Origin: Clostridia bacterium
Lineage (GTDB): Bacteria; Bacillota; Clostridia; Oscillospirales; Acutalibacteraceae
Direction of reading: 5' to 3'
Assembly (NCBI GenBank): GCA_017513525.1
Contig: JAFXFC010000028.1
Span: forward strand, 1 to 59,794
Length of the DNA stretch: 59,794 bases
Shown here: positions 26,238 to 33,469 of the stretch, piece after piece
Layout: every line of letters begins with the position of its first letter
Numbering within the stretch: position 1 is the first letter of the stretch
Notes under the pieces: model-generated
What the model saw: only the letters and a program-made list of their open reading frames with translations
What the model was told of the DNA's origin: nothing
The model's database searches: none
Translations under genes and position numbers: made by a program

Positions 26238-26266
26238 TTGACATTAAAAAAAATGAATATTATAAT
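26238..26266 (+). promoter_or_regulatory. Sigma-A promoter of nagB
   Basis: TTGACA, 17 bases, TATAAT, close to consensus, 31 bases before the start codon. Confidence 0.8.
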
Positions 26267-26296
26267 TATACCGTATTATTATTTGGAGGTTTTTAT

Positions 26297-27019
26297 ATGG
26301 AAGTAAGAATTTTTAACACTGCAGATGAAATCGCTGTAGCCTGCGCTGATATTTTCAGTGAACTTATTATCAAAAAGCCCGAATGTGTTCTCGGCCTTGC
26401 AACAGGTGCTTCACCCGTAAAAACATACAATGAGCTGATAAAAAGATATAACAACGGCAAATTGAGTTTCAAAGAGGTTAAAACTTTCAATCTTGACGAA
26501 TATTGCGATCTTCCCAGAGATGACAAAAACAGCTACTACACCTTTATGCATGAAAATCTTTTCAACAGCGTTGACATAAAAGAAGAAAATGTTCACATCC
26601 TTGACGGCAATGCAGCTGATGCAGATGCAGAAGCTAAGGCTTTTGATGCAGCAATTGATAAAGCTGGCGGAATAGACATTCAGCTTCTCGGAATCGGAAC
26701 CAACGGACATATAGGATTTAACGAACCCTGCGATACATTTTCTGACGGTACTTTCAAGGTAAAGCTTACTGACAGCACAATTAAATCAAACAGCATTTAT
26801 TTTGAAAATGATTCAATGCCCCGTTATGCACTTACAATGGGTATCAATTCCATTATGAAGGCTAAAAAGATAGTTCTTATTGCAACGGGAGACGCCAAAG
26901 CAGATGCAATAAAAGCCACCATTGACGGTGAAGTGACACCTAATTGCCCTGCTTCAATTCTTCAGAAGCACCCCGATGCAATTCTTCTTATTGATAAAGC
27001 CGCAGCTAAATTGCTGTAA
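26297..27019 (+). CDS. nagB: Glucosamine-6-phosphate deaminase
   Basis: NagB converts glucosamine 6-phosphate to fructose 6-phosphate and ammonia in amino-sugar use. The 240-aa product has LATGASPVKTYNELIKRY near residue 35, FNLDEYCDLPRDDKNSYY near 63 (catalytic Asp), GIGTNGHIGFNEP near 133 with the active-site His, and the C-terminal ASILQKHPDAILLID. Length is normal. GGAGG precedes ATG 26297. It is single, with a near-consensus promoter and a bidirectional terminator; nagA is not adjacent. Confidence 0.95.
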   Translation: MEVRIFNTADEIAVACADIFSELIIKKPECVLGLATGASPVKTYNELIKRYNNGKLSFKEVKTFNLDEYCDLPRDDKNSYYTFMHENLFNSVDIKEENVHILDGNAADADAEAKAFDAAIDKAGGIDIQLLGIGTNGHIGFNEPCDTFSDGTFKVKLTDSTIKSNSIYFENDSMPRYALTMGINSIMKAKKIVLIATGDAKADAIKATIDGEVTPNCPASILQKHPDAILLIDKAAAKLL

Positions 27020-27021
27020 AC

Positions 27022-27050
27022 AAAAACCACCGGAAAAACCGGTGGTTTTT
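27022..27050. terminator. Bidirectional terminator between nagB and the GH4 gene
   Basis: Stem AAAAACCACCGG with CCGGTGGTTTTT around AAAAA; the flanks serve both converging transcripts. Confidence 0.9.
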
Positions 27051-27051
27051 A

Positions 27052-28422
27052 TTATTTCCAGCCGAAGCTGTAATCCTTATTCAGTTCAATATAATTTTCA
27101 ATAAGCTGCTCTGCAAGAGAATAAGATTCAACAAGCGGATGAAGTGCCATTGCTTCAATAGCTGCAGATTTATCATGTGCTAAAATTGAAGCGGCGGATT
27201 TTCTTTCATATAATTTCATACGCCTGATAAGCTCCATTGCATACGAGTCTAGATTATTAAGCTCAAATTTATGAGGAACGATCTCATTTTTGCTGACTTC
27301 GCATGTAATTTCAACAATATCGTCATTTTCCAGATTCGGGATAGCACCGTTATTTTTGGTACAGAAAATCATTTCACCCGACTTTCCTCTGTTTACTATT
27401 TCAATATATCTTAATGCTACACCTGCATAACCGCCGTCATCCTCAGAAAACGGATCAAATTTCCATTGTTTTTGTCTTGAAACACCTGTTTCGCTTGACA
27501 TATATGAGTTTTCACGCATACCGTAGTATTTTTCAAAAATCTCCAGAGCCGTGTCAAAATCGTTTTCAATATCTACATTTAAAAGCTCATCTATCATCAT
27601 TTTATTGATTTCTTCAATTTGTTCACCACGGGTCTTATCGGAATTCAGAATATTAGCTACTGCCTTTTCTCTGTTGAAGAAATAATAGAGATATTCATTG
27701 GGTATAAAATGCCTTTCCTGAAGCATACTCTTGGAAAAATATCTCATATCCGTTTGATTATATGCTTCGTCATTGTCTATAAGCTTCTCAATAATATCCT
27801 CACCGTCAAGTGTGATCTTATTAAAGAATGACAGATGATTGAGCCCATATATATCGCCGTAGACTCTGTCGGAAGCTACCCCTAAAAGATCAGCAAAAGA
27901 ATGAAGCATACCGCTCGGAGCATCACATATTCCAAATGTAAAGTTATACCCCTTGTCACTCAATGCCTGAGAAACCAACCCTGCAGGATTTGTAAAGTTA
28001 AATACCTTTACATTGGATTTTGCATATCTCTTTATATCTTCACAGTATCCGAGCAGTGCAGGAATACTTCTCATAGCAAAGCTGAAGCCTGCGGCGCCTG
28101 TGGTTTCCTGTCCGAGAAGTCCCATTCCAAGGGCAATTCTTTCATCTCTTACTCTCATTGAGTCGCCGCCGACTCTTATTGTTGTAATAACATAATCAGC
28201 ATCCGTTACAGCTTCTATGCTGTTACTTGTGAGAGTAAATTTTAATTCGGGGGCAATCATTTCTGAAACCTTACCTGCCATTTTGCCGAATATATTAAGC
28301 TTTACTTCGTCAGTATCCATAAAGCAAAGTTCAGTTATACCGAGCTTTTCGGCTTTTGCGGCTATGGATTTTGCAAGAAACATTGATCTTACGCCACCGC
28401 CGCCTATTACTGCTAATTTCAT
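27052..28422 (-). CDS. Glycoside hydrolase family 4 protein (6-phospho-glycosidase type)
   Basis: GH4 enzymes cleave phosphorylated or free disaccharides by an NAD+- and Mn2+-dependent redox-elimination mechanism. The 456-aa product has the Rossmann start LAVIGGGGVRSMF, FNFTNPAGLVSQAL (Asn at residue 144), GICDAPSG (metal-binding Cys166) and GLNHLSFF (His196). These match the 6-phospho-beta-glucosidase branch, though exact substrate is not fixed. ATG 28422 has AGGAG eight bases upstream; the GTG nine bases earlier is too close. It follows the TMEM64-family gene by five bases and so is third in an operon headed by a SecB-like gene. No PTS genes are adjacent. Confidence 0.87.
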   Translation of the reverse strand: MKLAVIGGGGVRSMFLAKSIAAKAEKLGITELCFMDTDEVKLNIFGKMAGKVSEMIAPELKFTLTSNSIEAVTDADYVITTIRVGGDSMRVRDERIALGMGLLGQETTGAAGFSFAMRSIPALLGYCEDIKRYAKSNVKVFNFTNPAGLVSQALSDKGYNFTFGICDAPSGMLHSFADLLGVASDRVYGDIYGLNHLSFFNKITLDGEDIIEKLIDNDEAYNQTDMRYFSKSMLQERHFIPNEYLYYFFNREKAVANILNSDKTRGEQIEEINKMMIDELLNVDIENDFDTALEIFEKYYGMRENSYMSSETGVSRQKQWKFDPFSEDDGGYAGVALRYIEIVNRGKSGEMIFCTKNNGAIPNLENDDIVEITCEVSKNEIVPHKFELNNLDSYAMELIRRMKLYERKSAASILAHDKSAAIEAMALHPLVESYSLAEQLIENYIELNKDYSFGWK

Positions 28423-28427
28423 TTTGC

Positions 28428-29114
28428 TCACTCCTGACTTTTTGATTCTTTTACTTTTTTAGGCTCTAAAATAAACTTTTTAATGAGATAATAAACAACA
28501 CCTACGGGAATAAGACAAATTGCTATCAGAATTATTTTATCCATAGGTATCCATTTGAATATTGCATCTCCCAATATCGTAAAAAGAATTACTCTCCAAG
28601 CTATACCAGCAAGTGAAAGAAGGGCATACTTGAGATACGAACAACCCGAAGCTCCGTAAAACAAGCTTACAAAATCTATGGGGAACGCAGGAATAGCTCT
28701 GATGGAAACAAGAACAGATGCCTTACTCTGAATATCTTTTTCAAGAAGCTTTCTGCCTATTTCTTTTTTAGACAGCAGCTTGTGCACTGCGTCTTTACCG
28801 AGAAAGCTTCCGAGAAAATAAGTTACGGAAACCTCAATAAAGATACCAAAAAGATTTACAAATACTGCAAGTACGGGATTCATTATTGCTCCGACTGCAA
28901 CATAGACTAAGGAAGCAGGTACAACAAAAACCAATGCCTTAACTACATAAAGTGCCAATATCATTACTATCATTACAGGCAGCTTATCTGTTAATGAGGC
29001 AATTGCTTTTACATCAACAGTAGATAATTCATCATAATAAACAATTGCAACAGTAAAAAGCGTGAGGGCAACAACACACCTGAGTATTATCAGAAAAATA
29101 TCTCTTTTTTTCAT
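28428..29114 (-). CDS. TVP38/TMEM64 (VTT domain) membrane protein
   Basis: The 228-aa protein has about five or six membrane segments and the VTT/SNARE-associated core: VVPASLVYVAVGAIMNP near residue 65, GSFLGKDAVHKLL near 102, and RAIPAFPIDFVSLFYGASG near 138. Bacterial relatives of this family are linked to lipid or small-solute transport across the membrane (DedA superfamily); the exact cargo is unknown. Its start overlaps the stop of the SecB-like gene by four bases (ATGA), so the two are translationally coupled. Confidence 0.82.
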   Translation of the reverse strand: MKKRDIFLIILRCVVALTLFTVAIVYYDELSTVDVKAIASLTDKLPVMIVMILALYVVKALVFVVPASLVYVAVGAIMNPVLAVFVNLFGIFIEVSVTYFLGSFLGKDAVHKLLSKKEIGRKLLEKDIQSKASVLVSIRAIPAFPIDFVSLFYGASGCSYLKYALLSLAGIAWRVILFTILGDAIFKWIPMDKIILIAICLIPVGVVYYLIKKFILEPKKVKESKSQE

Positions 29115-29527
29115 TCCTCTTCCTCTGTTCTCTTTATTTTTCCGGGCATTTCGACCCTATATATACTTTGATTGGATATATCAATATAAGGGATAAATAT
29201 CGGTGGTATTCCGGCATTTGAAGTTAAAGTGCTGACAAAAGCCTTCACATGAGGAAAAATTGCATCATAGGTTTTTATATGAAGCTGTTCCTTTGCTATA
29301 CCTTCACTTATTGTAAAAAATCCTTTCATTACAACTAAAATACGAAAACGCTCAGGTGAATTCTTATCAAATATCTCTGCCTTAAATTCTCCCGAACAGG
29401 TATTAAGCTTTGAATAACCGACATTATATGAATATTTATTACTTAGTTCTATTTTTACATTTGAAGGAAGCTTATTTATAAATTCCACAGATTCAACCTT
29501 ACAGGTCTTAAGCTCAAATTCTTTCAC
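29111..29527 (-). CDS. SecB-like chaperone family protein
   Basis: The 138-aa product resembles SecB-family export chaperones in its all-beta middle (FRILVVMKGFFTISEG) and in the loop SNAGIPPIFIPYIDI near residue 105, which corresponds to the family's conserved proline-containing segment, followed by a C-terminal acidic tail EEEE. Firmicutes lack classical SecB, but many carry such SecB-like proteins, some tied to toxin-antitoxin systems; no toxin gene is seen here. Start is GTG 29527 with AAGGAG nine bases upstream. It leads an operon with a TMEM64-family protein and a GH4 enzyme. The call rests on pattern memory, so it is moderate. Confidence 0.6.
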   Translation of the reverse strand: MKEFELKTCKVESVEFINKLPSNVKIELSNKYSYNVGYSKLNTCSGEFKAEIFDKNSPERFRILVVMKGFFTISEGIAKEQLHIKTYDAIFPHVKAFVSTLTSNAGIPPIFIPYIDISNQSIYRVEMPGKIKRTEEEE

Positions 29528-29604
29528 TCGAAAACTCTCCTTTCAAAACCAGAGATTAATTTATCACAAATATATTAAAATTACAATAATAATATATGTT
29601 TTTC

Positions 29605-29633
29605 TTGAATAAAAAAAACATTTATCCTATAAT
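29605..29633 (+). promoter_or_regulatory. Sigma-A-type promoter for the second GDPD gene
   Basis: TTGAAT, 17 bases, TATAAT, 26 bases before the start codon. Confidence 0.65.
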
Positions 29634-29659
29634 ATAGAAAAAGCTTCGCGGAGGACATT

Positions 29660-30484
29660 ATGAAAAAGAAAGTATTGATAACTGTAGCTGTAATAATTGT
29701 TTTATTAGGAGCTTTCCTTACAATTCAGCTTACAACAACTCCCATCAGCAGTTCATTTACCGTTACCGCACATACCAATAATCCGCAGATGTTTGTAGCC
29801 CACCGCGGTTTTTCTTCAGCTTATCCCGAAAACACAATTCCTGCAATTGAAGGTGCAATAAATGAAGGCTTTTACGGCTGTGAATTTGATATTCATACAA
29901 CAAAAGACGGCGTTTGGGTATTGAATCATGACAGTGATATTGACAAAATGACTGACGGTACGGGAGATATTAATACATATACTTATGAAGAGCTCCTTGC
30001 TTTTAATATTGATAACGGAAAAGGCATTAAAAACTATGAAAATCTGAAGCTGCCGACATTGGATGACGCACTGAAAATTATCAGCGTCAGCGATATTATT
30101 CCTTACATAGAAATCAAAGGCTACGATCCCGTTGCATTCGGGAATCTTCTGAAAATTATCGACGACTATTCTCTTTCAGAAAAAGCGGTTATTATTTCAT
30201 TTGATATGGAAGCACTTCTCGGAATAAGAGAACTTGACAGTGATATTCAGTTAATGTATGTTACAAATAATCTTACAAAAGAAGATGTTGATATTTGTAT
30301 AGAAAACGGCAATATCGGTGTTGATATAAACGGCGGATATATTTTCAAAATGAATGATGCCGTAAAATATGCACAGGAAAATAATCTCCAATGTGCCGCA
30401 TGGACTGTTGACTTACCTCTTCATGCCGATATACTTAACATATTCGGAATTAAGACAATAACAACAAACAGAATAACACCGTAA
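29660..30484 (+). CDS. Glycerophosphodiester phosphodiesterase (membrane-anchored)
   Basis: The 274-aa product has an N-terminal membrane segment (residues 5-25), then a GDPD barrel: FVAHRGFSSAYPENTIPAIEGA near residue 45, CEFDIHTTKDGVWVLNHDSDID near 75 and YIEIKGYD near 152. It should hydrolyse glycerophosphodiesters outside the membrane, like the larger GDPD at 16797, with which it shares the anchor but little length. GGAGG precedes ATG 29660. It is monocistronic. Confidence 0.87.
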   Translation: MKKKVLITVAVIIVLLGAFLTIQLTTTPISSSFTVTAHTNNPQMFVAHRGFSSAYPENTIPAIEGAINEGFYGCEFDIHTTKDGVWVLNHDSDIDKMTDGTGDINTYTYEELLAFNIDNGKGIKNYENLKLPTLDDALKIISVSDIIPYIEIKGYDPVAFGNLLKIIDDYSLSEKAVIISFDMEALLGIRELDSDIQLMYVTNNLTKEDVDICIENGNIGVDINGGYIFKMNDAVKYAQENNLQCAAWTVDLPLHADILNIFGIKTITTNRITP

Positions 30485-30488
30485 AAAT

Positions 30489-30520
30489 AAGGACTGTATC
30501 GGATAACCATACAGTCCTTT
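30489..30520. terminator. Terminator after the second GDPD gene
   Basis: An 11-bp perfect stem AAGGACTGTAT with ATACAGTCCTT directly after the stop codon; the U tract is short. Confidence 0.65.
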
Positions 30521-30548
30521 AATCATTTATGTAATCTCTGCAAAAAAC

Positions 30549-31106
30549 TCAGTTTGCTTTTTCTTCCTTTTTCTTGTGGAAAAGAATCTTGTCAACGGGG
30601 AAATAAAGGAAGAACTGAAGTGCAGAGCAGATCATCATTGCAGCATTACGTGCAAGCCCCTCTGACCAGCCGAAACCGAGGAAAAGAGTATTGAGGGTGG
30701 GTGAAAGCCAAGCAGAAAAGAAAACAAGTGCGATAGTGAATACAATGTAGATAGGAAGCGTAATTGCAACATTAGCACCTGAATTGAATGTTTTTTCTTT
30801 GTTTACAAAGAAAGCAACAATCTGAGCTATGATATTTGCAACGTTAAATGTGATACAGTAACCAAGACCGCCGGAGATTATAGCACCTGCTTCATCAAAG
30901 TTCACGGGATAGTTCAATACCCAAAGACTGAAAGGCTCAGCATACATTTCCTGAATTGCAGGAATAAGAGGAATAACATTTGTAAGAACAACCTGCACAA
31001 GCATTGCAAGAAGACTTACTACGATAAATTTTACAAACTGCCATGCAGTGACAAGAAAGCTACCCTTCTGTTCAGCCATATTGTCAATTTCTTTTAATTT
31101 GCCCAT
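30549..31106 (-). CDS. GtrA-like membrane protein
   Basis: The 185-aa product has four membrane helices (about residues 20-45, 75-100, 110-130 and 150-170) and the layout of GtrA-like proteins, with the FVNKEKTFNSG motif after the second helix and a basic C-terminus. GtrA proteins are thought to flip undecaprenyl-linked sugars for decoration of the cell surface. ATG 31106 is chosen because GGAG lies nine bases upstream; the longer ORF start at 31145 lacks a site. No glycosyltransferase gene is adjacent. Confidence 0.7.
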   Translation of the reverse strand: MGKLKEIDNMAEQKGSFLVTAWQFVKFIVVSLLAMLVQVVLTNVIPLIPAIQEMYAEPFSLWVLNYPVNFDEAGAIISGGLGYCITFNVANIIAQIVAFFVNKEKTFNSGANVAITLPIYIVFTIALVFFSAWLSPTLNTLFLGFGWSEGLARNAAMMICSALQFFLYFPVDKILFHKKKEEKAN

Positions 31107-31195
31107 TAATATCAACTCCAAATTCATTTTTATTGATATTAACATAAAATGAGCCTAAAATCAACTAAAAAAATAATTATTAACAACTTTTTTTC

Positions 31196-31224
31196 TTGAC
31201 GAAGTAAAATTATAAGTGTATAAT
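31196..31224 (+). promoter_or_regulatory. Sigma-A promoter of the mgtE leader
   Basis: TTGACG, 17 bases, TATAAT, placed about 18 bases before the start of the M-box fold. Confidence 0.75.
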
Positions 31225-31241
31225 TAACACAAATAAATAAT

Positions 31242-31397
31242 TCCGATAGGTGAGGCTACTACAGGGATATGGATTGCGGCCGCAAAACAGTGGAGACACT
31301 GTGCGCAGGTCAAACAGGATATATCGAACAGAAGGTATATTCCAACGCAATTACAAGGTTTTTACCACGCCCTGCAAAGCTAAAGCTCAGGCGGTCA
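31242..31397 (+). promoter_or_regulatory. M-box (ykoK leader) magnesium riboswitch
   Basis: The leader carries the conserved M-box blocks in order: GATAGGTGAGGCTACTAC, GGATTGCGGCCGC, the small hairpin CAGTGGAGACACTG followed by GCGCAGGTCAAACAG, ATCGAACAGAAGGT, and GCTAAAGCTCAGGCGG at the 3' side. M-box RNAs bind Mg2+ and close a terminator when Mg2+ is plentiful. A terminator follows at 31421, and mgtE, the expected target, lies downstream. Confidence 0.93.
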
Positions 31398-31420
31398 TTT
31401 AATATCGTAAATTATACGGT

Positions 31421-31459
31421 TATCCCGCCGACTGTCGAAGTCCTGCGGGATATTTTTAT
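31421..31459 (+). terminator. M-box-controlled terminator
   Basis: Stem TATCCCGC (31421..31428) with GCGGGATA (31445..31452), then TTTTTATT. Placed directly after the riboswitch, it should be the expression platform. Confidence 0.88.
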
Positions 31460-31482
31460 TTCATAAAAAAGGAAGTGAGTTT

Positions 31483-31584
31483 ATGGATACAGGAGAAAGT
31501 AGCACGAATTCGGGCGGTCGAAGTAAGTGCTTATATTTTGATGAATTTATTATCTTAAACTCACCGGATTGCATAGGATATTAA
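31483..31584 (+). CDS. Putative 33-aa leader peptide upstream of mgtE
   Basis: Between the riboswitch terminator and mgtE lies an ORF of 33 codons from ATG 31483 to TAA 31584. It has a strong ribosome site (AAGGAAG, seven bases before ATG), as good as that of mgtE itself. It begins MDTGESSTNSGGRSKC and contains two cysteines; I recognise no family. It ends 70 bases before the mgtE start. It would be translated only when the M-box terminator is open. It could be chance, a leader peptide, or a small regulator of the transporter. Confidence 0.45.
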   Translation: MDTGESSTNSGGRSKCLYFDEFIILNSPDCIGY

Positions 31585-31654
31585 TCCCCTTCCCCACTCG
31601 GTTTTGTGTTACTCCCGAAATACGGCAGAAGCCAAATAAAAAGGAGGAGAACAC

Positions 31655-33034
31655 ATGGAAGAAAATAATGAACTTACCTTAGTTGAGCAGGCTTTAGAGC
31701 TTCTTGAAGAGAAAAAGTTTGCTGCACTGAGAACCTTACTTGAAGAACAAAACCCTGCTGATATAAACGATATCATTGACGAGCTTTCAGACGAAAAATC
31801 GGTTCTTGTCTACAGATTGTTACCAAAAGAGCTCGCCGCCGAGGTTTTTGTTGAAATGGATACAGACAAACAGGAATTCCTTATTAACTTTTTCAGCGAC
31901 TCACAGCTGAAGGATGTTTTTGATGAGCTTTATTATGACGATACTGCTGACATCATTGAAGAAATGCCTGCATCTGTAGTAAAGAGAATATTAAGAGTTG
32001 TTTCTCCCGATATGAGAAAGGCTGTCAATGAGCTGCTAAAATATCCCGAAGACAGTGCAGGCAGCATAATGACTACGGAATTCGTAAGATTAAAGAAATC
32101 ATTTACGGTTTCCGATTCTCTTGAGCTTATCCGAAATGTTGGTGTTAATAAAGAAACTATTTACACCTGTTATGTAACAGATGAAAAAAATCATCTTATA
32201 GGAATCGTAACTGCAAAAGATCTTTTATTATCTGACCTGAATGAAGATATTGAAGAAATAATGGAAGACAATGTTATTGCAGTTAATACACTTGAAGATA
32301 CTGAACAAATAGCTTTGATGTTCAGTAAATACGACTTTCTTGCTCTTCCTGTTGTTGATAAAGAAAACCGTCTTGTCGGTATCATTACCGTTGACGATGC
32401 TATTGACGTTATGCAGGAAGAAACAGAAGAGGACTTCTCAAAAATTTCTGCTATTACCCCCAGTGATACAGAATATTTAAAAACTTCCGTTATAAAACTG
32501 TGGGCATCAAGAATTCCCTGGCTTATGATACTTATGATTTCCGCGACCTTTACGGGAATGATAATTTCAAAATTTGAAAGCGCACTTGCAGTGCTTCCTA
32601 TTCTTACAGCATTTATTCCCATGCTTATGGGAACAGGCGGTAATGCAGGAAGCCAGGCTTCCGTTACGGTCATCCGCGGTATCTCCTTAGGACAGGTGGA
32701 ATTCAGAGATTTCTTCAAGGTCTTATGGAAGGAATGCCGTGTATCAATACTTTGCGGTGTTGTTCTCGGTGTTGCAGCGATTGGAAAAGTAATGCTTGTT
32801 GACAATCTTATGATGAAAAATCCGGAAGTTACGATTTTTGTTGCCTTGGTAGTAGGTCTAACATTATTTGCAACTATAGTTTCTGCAAAAATTATCGGCT
32901 GTGCACTCCCCTTACTCGCAAAAAAAGTCGGACTTGACCCTGCAGTTATGGCAAGTCCTCTCATTACAACACTTATCGATACGGTTTCACTTTTGGTATA
33001 TTTCTACTTTGCAACCGTTATTCTGAATATTTAA
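31655..33034 (+). CDS. mgtE: Magnesium transporter MgtE
   Basis: MgtE is a Mg2+-gated channel for magnesium entry. The 459-aa product has the N-terminal superhelical domain (residues about 10-130), a CBS pair (about 135-255, with YVTDEKNHLIGIVTAKDLL and VVDKENRLVGIITVDDAIDV), a connecting helix and five C-terminal membrane helices with the conserved pore block GTGGNAGSQASVTVIRGI near residue 327. Length is normal. GGAGG precedes ATG 31655. It is controlled by the M-box upstream and ends at its own terminator. Confidence 0.96.
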   Translation: MEENNELTLVEQALELLEEKKFAALRTLLEEQNPADINDIIDELSDEKSVLVYRLLPKELAAEVFVEMDTDKQEFLINFFSDSQLKDVFDELYYDDTADIIEEMPASVVKRILRVVSPDMRKAVNELLKYPEDSAGSIMTTEFVRLKKSFTVSDSLELIRNVGVNKETIYTCYVTDEKNHLIGIVTAKDLLLSDLNEDIEEIMEDNVIAVNTLEDTEQIALMFSKYDFLALPVVDKENRLVGIITVDDAIDVMQEETEEDFSKISAITPSDTEYLKTSVIKLWASRIPWLMILMISATFTGMIISKFESALAVLPILTAFIPMLMGTGGNAGSQASVTVIRGISLGQVEFRDFFKVLWKECRVSILCGVVLGVAAIGKVMLVDNLMMKNPEVTIFVALVVGLTLFATIVSAKIIGCALPLLAKKVGLDPAVMASPLITTLIDTVSLLVYFYFATVILNI

Positions 33035-33035
33035 G

Positions 33036-33069
33036 AAATGCCTGTTGAATAAAATCAACAGGCATTTTT
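33036..33069. terminator. Bidirectional terminator after mgtE
   Basis: Stem AAATGCCTGTTGA with TCAACAGGCATTT, then TTTTT; the convergent MIF-family gene ends at its edge. Confidence 0.88.
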
Positions 33070-33413
33070 CAGAAGTTTGAACCGTTCCAGCCCCAATCGG
33101 TGCCGCCTTGGTATCTTATATATATTCTGGCAGGGTCTATTGCAAAACTTTCATGAAAATATTGGCAAAGGTGTGCAGTAAAGCTGTCTGCAGAATTTTT
33201 ATCCACTGCGCCGAAAAGTTTTACCTCAACAAAAGCACTTTCTTCTGAATTGTCACCCTTGAACCAGATTTTATTCTCCCCTTCTATACTGCACATAAGC
33301 CAGCTTTCGCTTTTTCCGGGGAAAAGGCTTATTGCTTTTCCGAGTTCGCATTTTATTTCGTTTTCTTCTGTATTTGTTAACTTTTTAGTAAGCTTTACAT
33401 TAATATAAGGCAT
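33069..33413 (-). CDS. MIF/tautomerase superfamily protein
   Basis: The 114-aa product has the length and ends of the macrophage migration inhibitory factor family. It begins MPYINVKLTKKL, where Pro2 becomes the catalytic N-terminal proline after Met removal, and ends YIRYQGGTDWGWNGSNF, corresponding to the MIF tail in which a Trp-Asn motif closes the structure. Relatives are phenylpyruvate or dopachrome tautomerases; in commensal bacteria the role is unclear. It follows ileS on the same strand across a stable hairpin, with AAGGAG before ATG 33413. No signal peptide. Confidence 0.82.
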   Translation of the reverse strand: MPYINVKLTKKLTNTEENEIKCELGKAISLFPGKSESWLMCSIEGENKIWFKGDNSEESAFVEVKLFGAVDKNSADSFTAHLCQYFHESFAIDPARIYIRYQGGTDWGWNGSNF

Positions 33414-33431
33414 ATTTTTTCTCCTTAAATC

Positions 33432-33463
33432 AGCAGGACTGTTCTGTTCGGAACAGTCCTGCT
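33432..33463. other. Strong hairpin between ileS and the MIF-family gene
   Basis: A 13-bp perfect stem (33432..33444 with 33451..33463) lies between the ileS stop and the ribosome site of the next gene. On the minus strand it is followed by GATTTAAGG, not a U tract, so it is not a classical terminator in the direction of these genes. On the plus strand it is followed by TTTCGTTTTATTTTAT. It may partly separate the genes or stabilise mRNA ends. Confidence 0.6.
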
Positions 33464-33469
33464 TTCGTT

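Noticed and set aside
32191..32964. 257-codon minus-strand ORF
   Set aside because: It is antisense to the CBS and membrane parts of mgtE and has no ribosome site; it reflects codon bias of the real gene.
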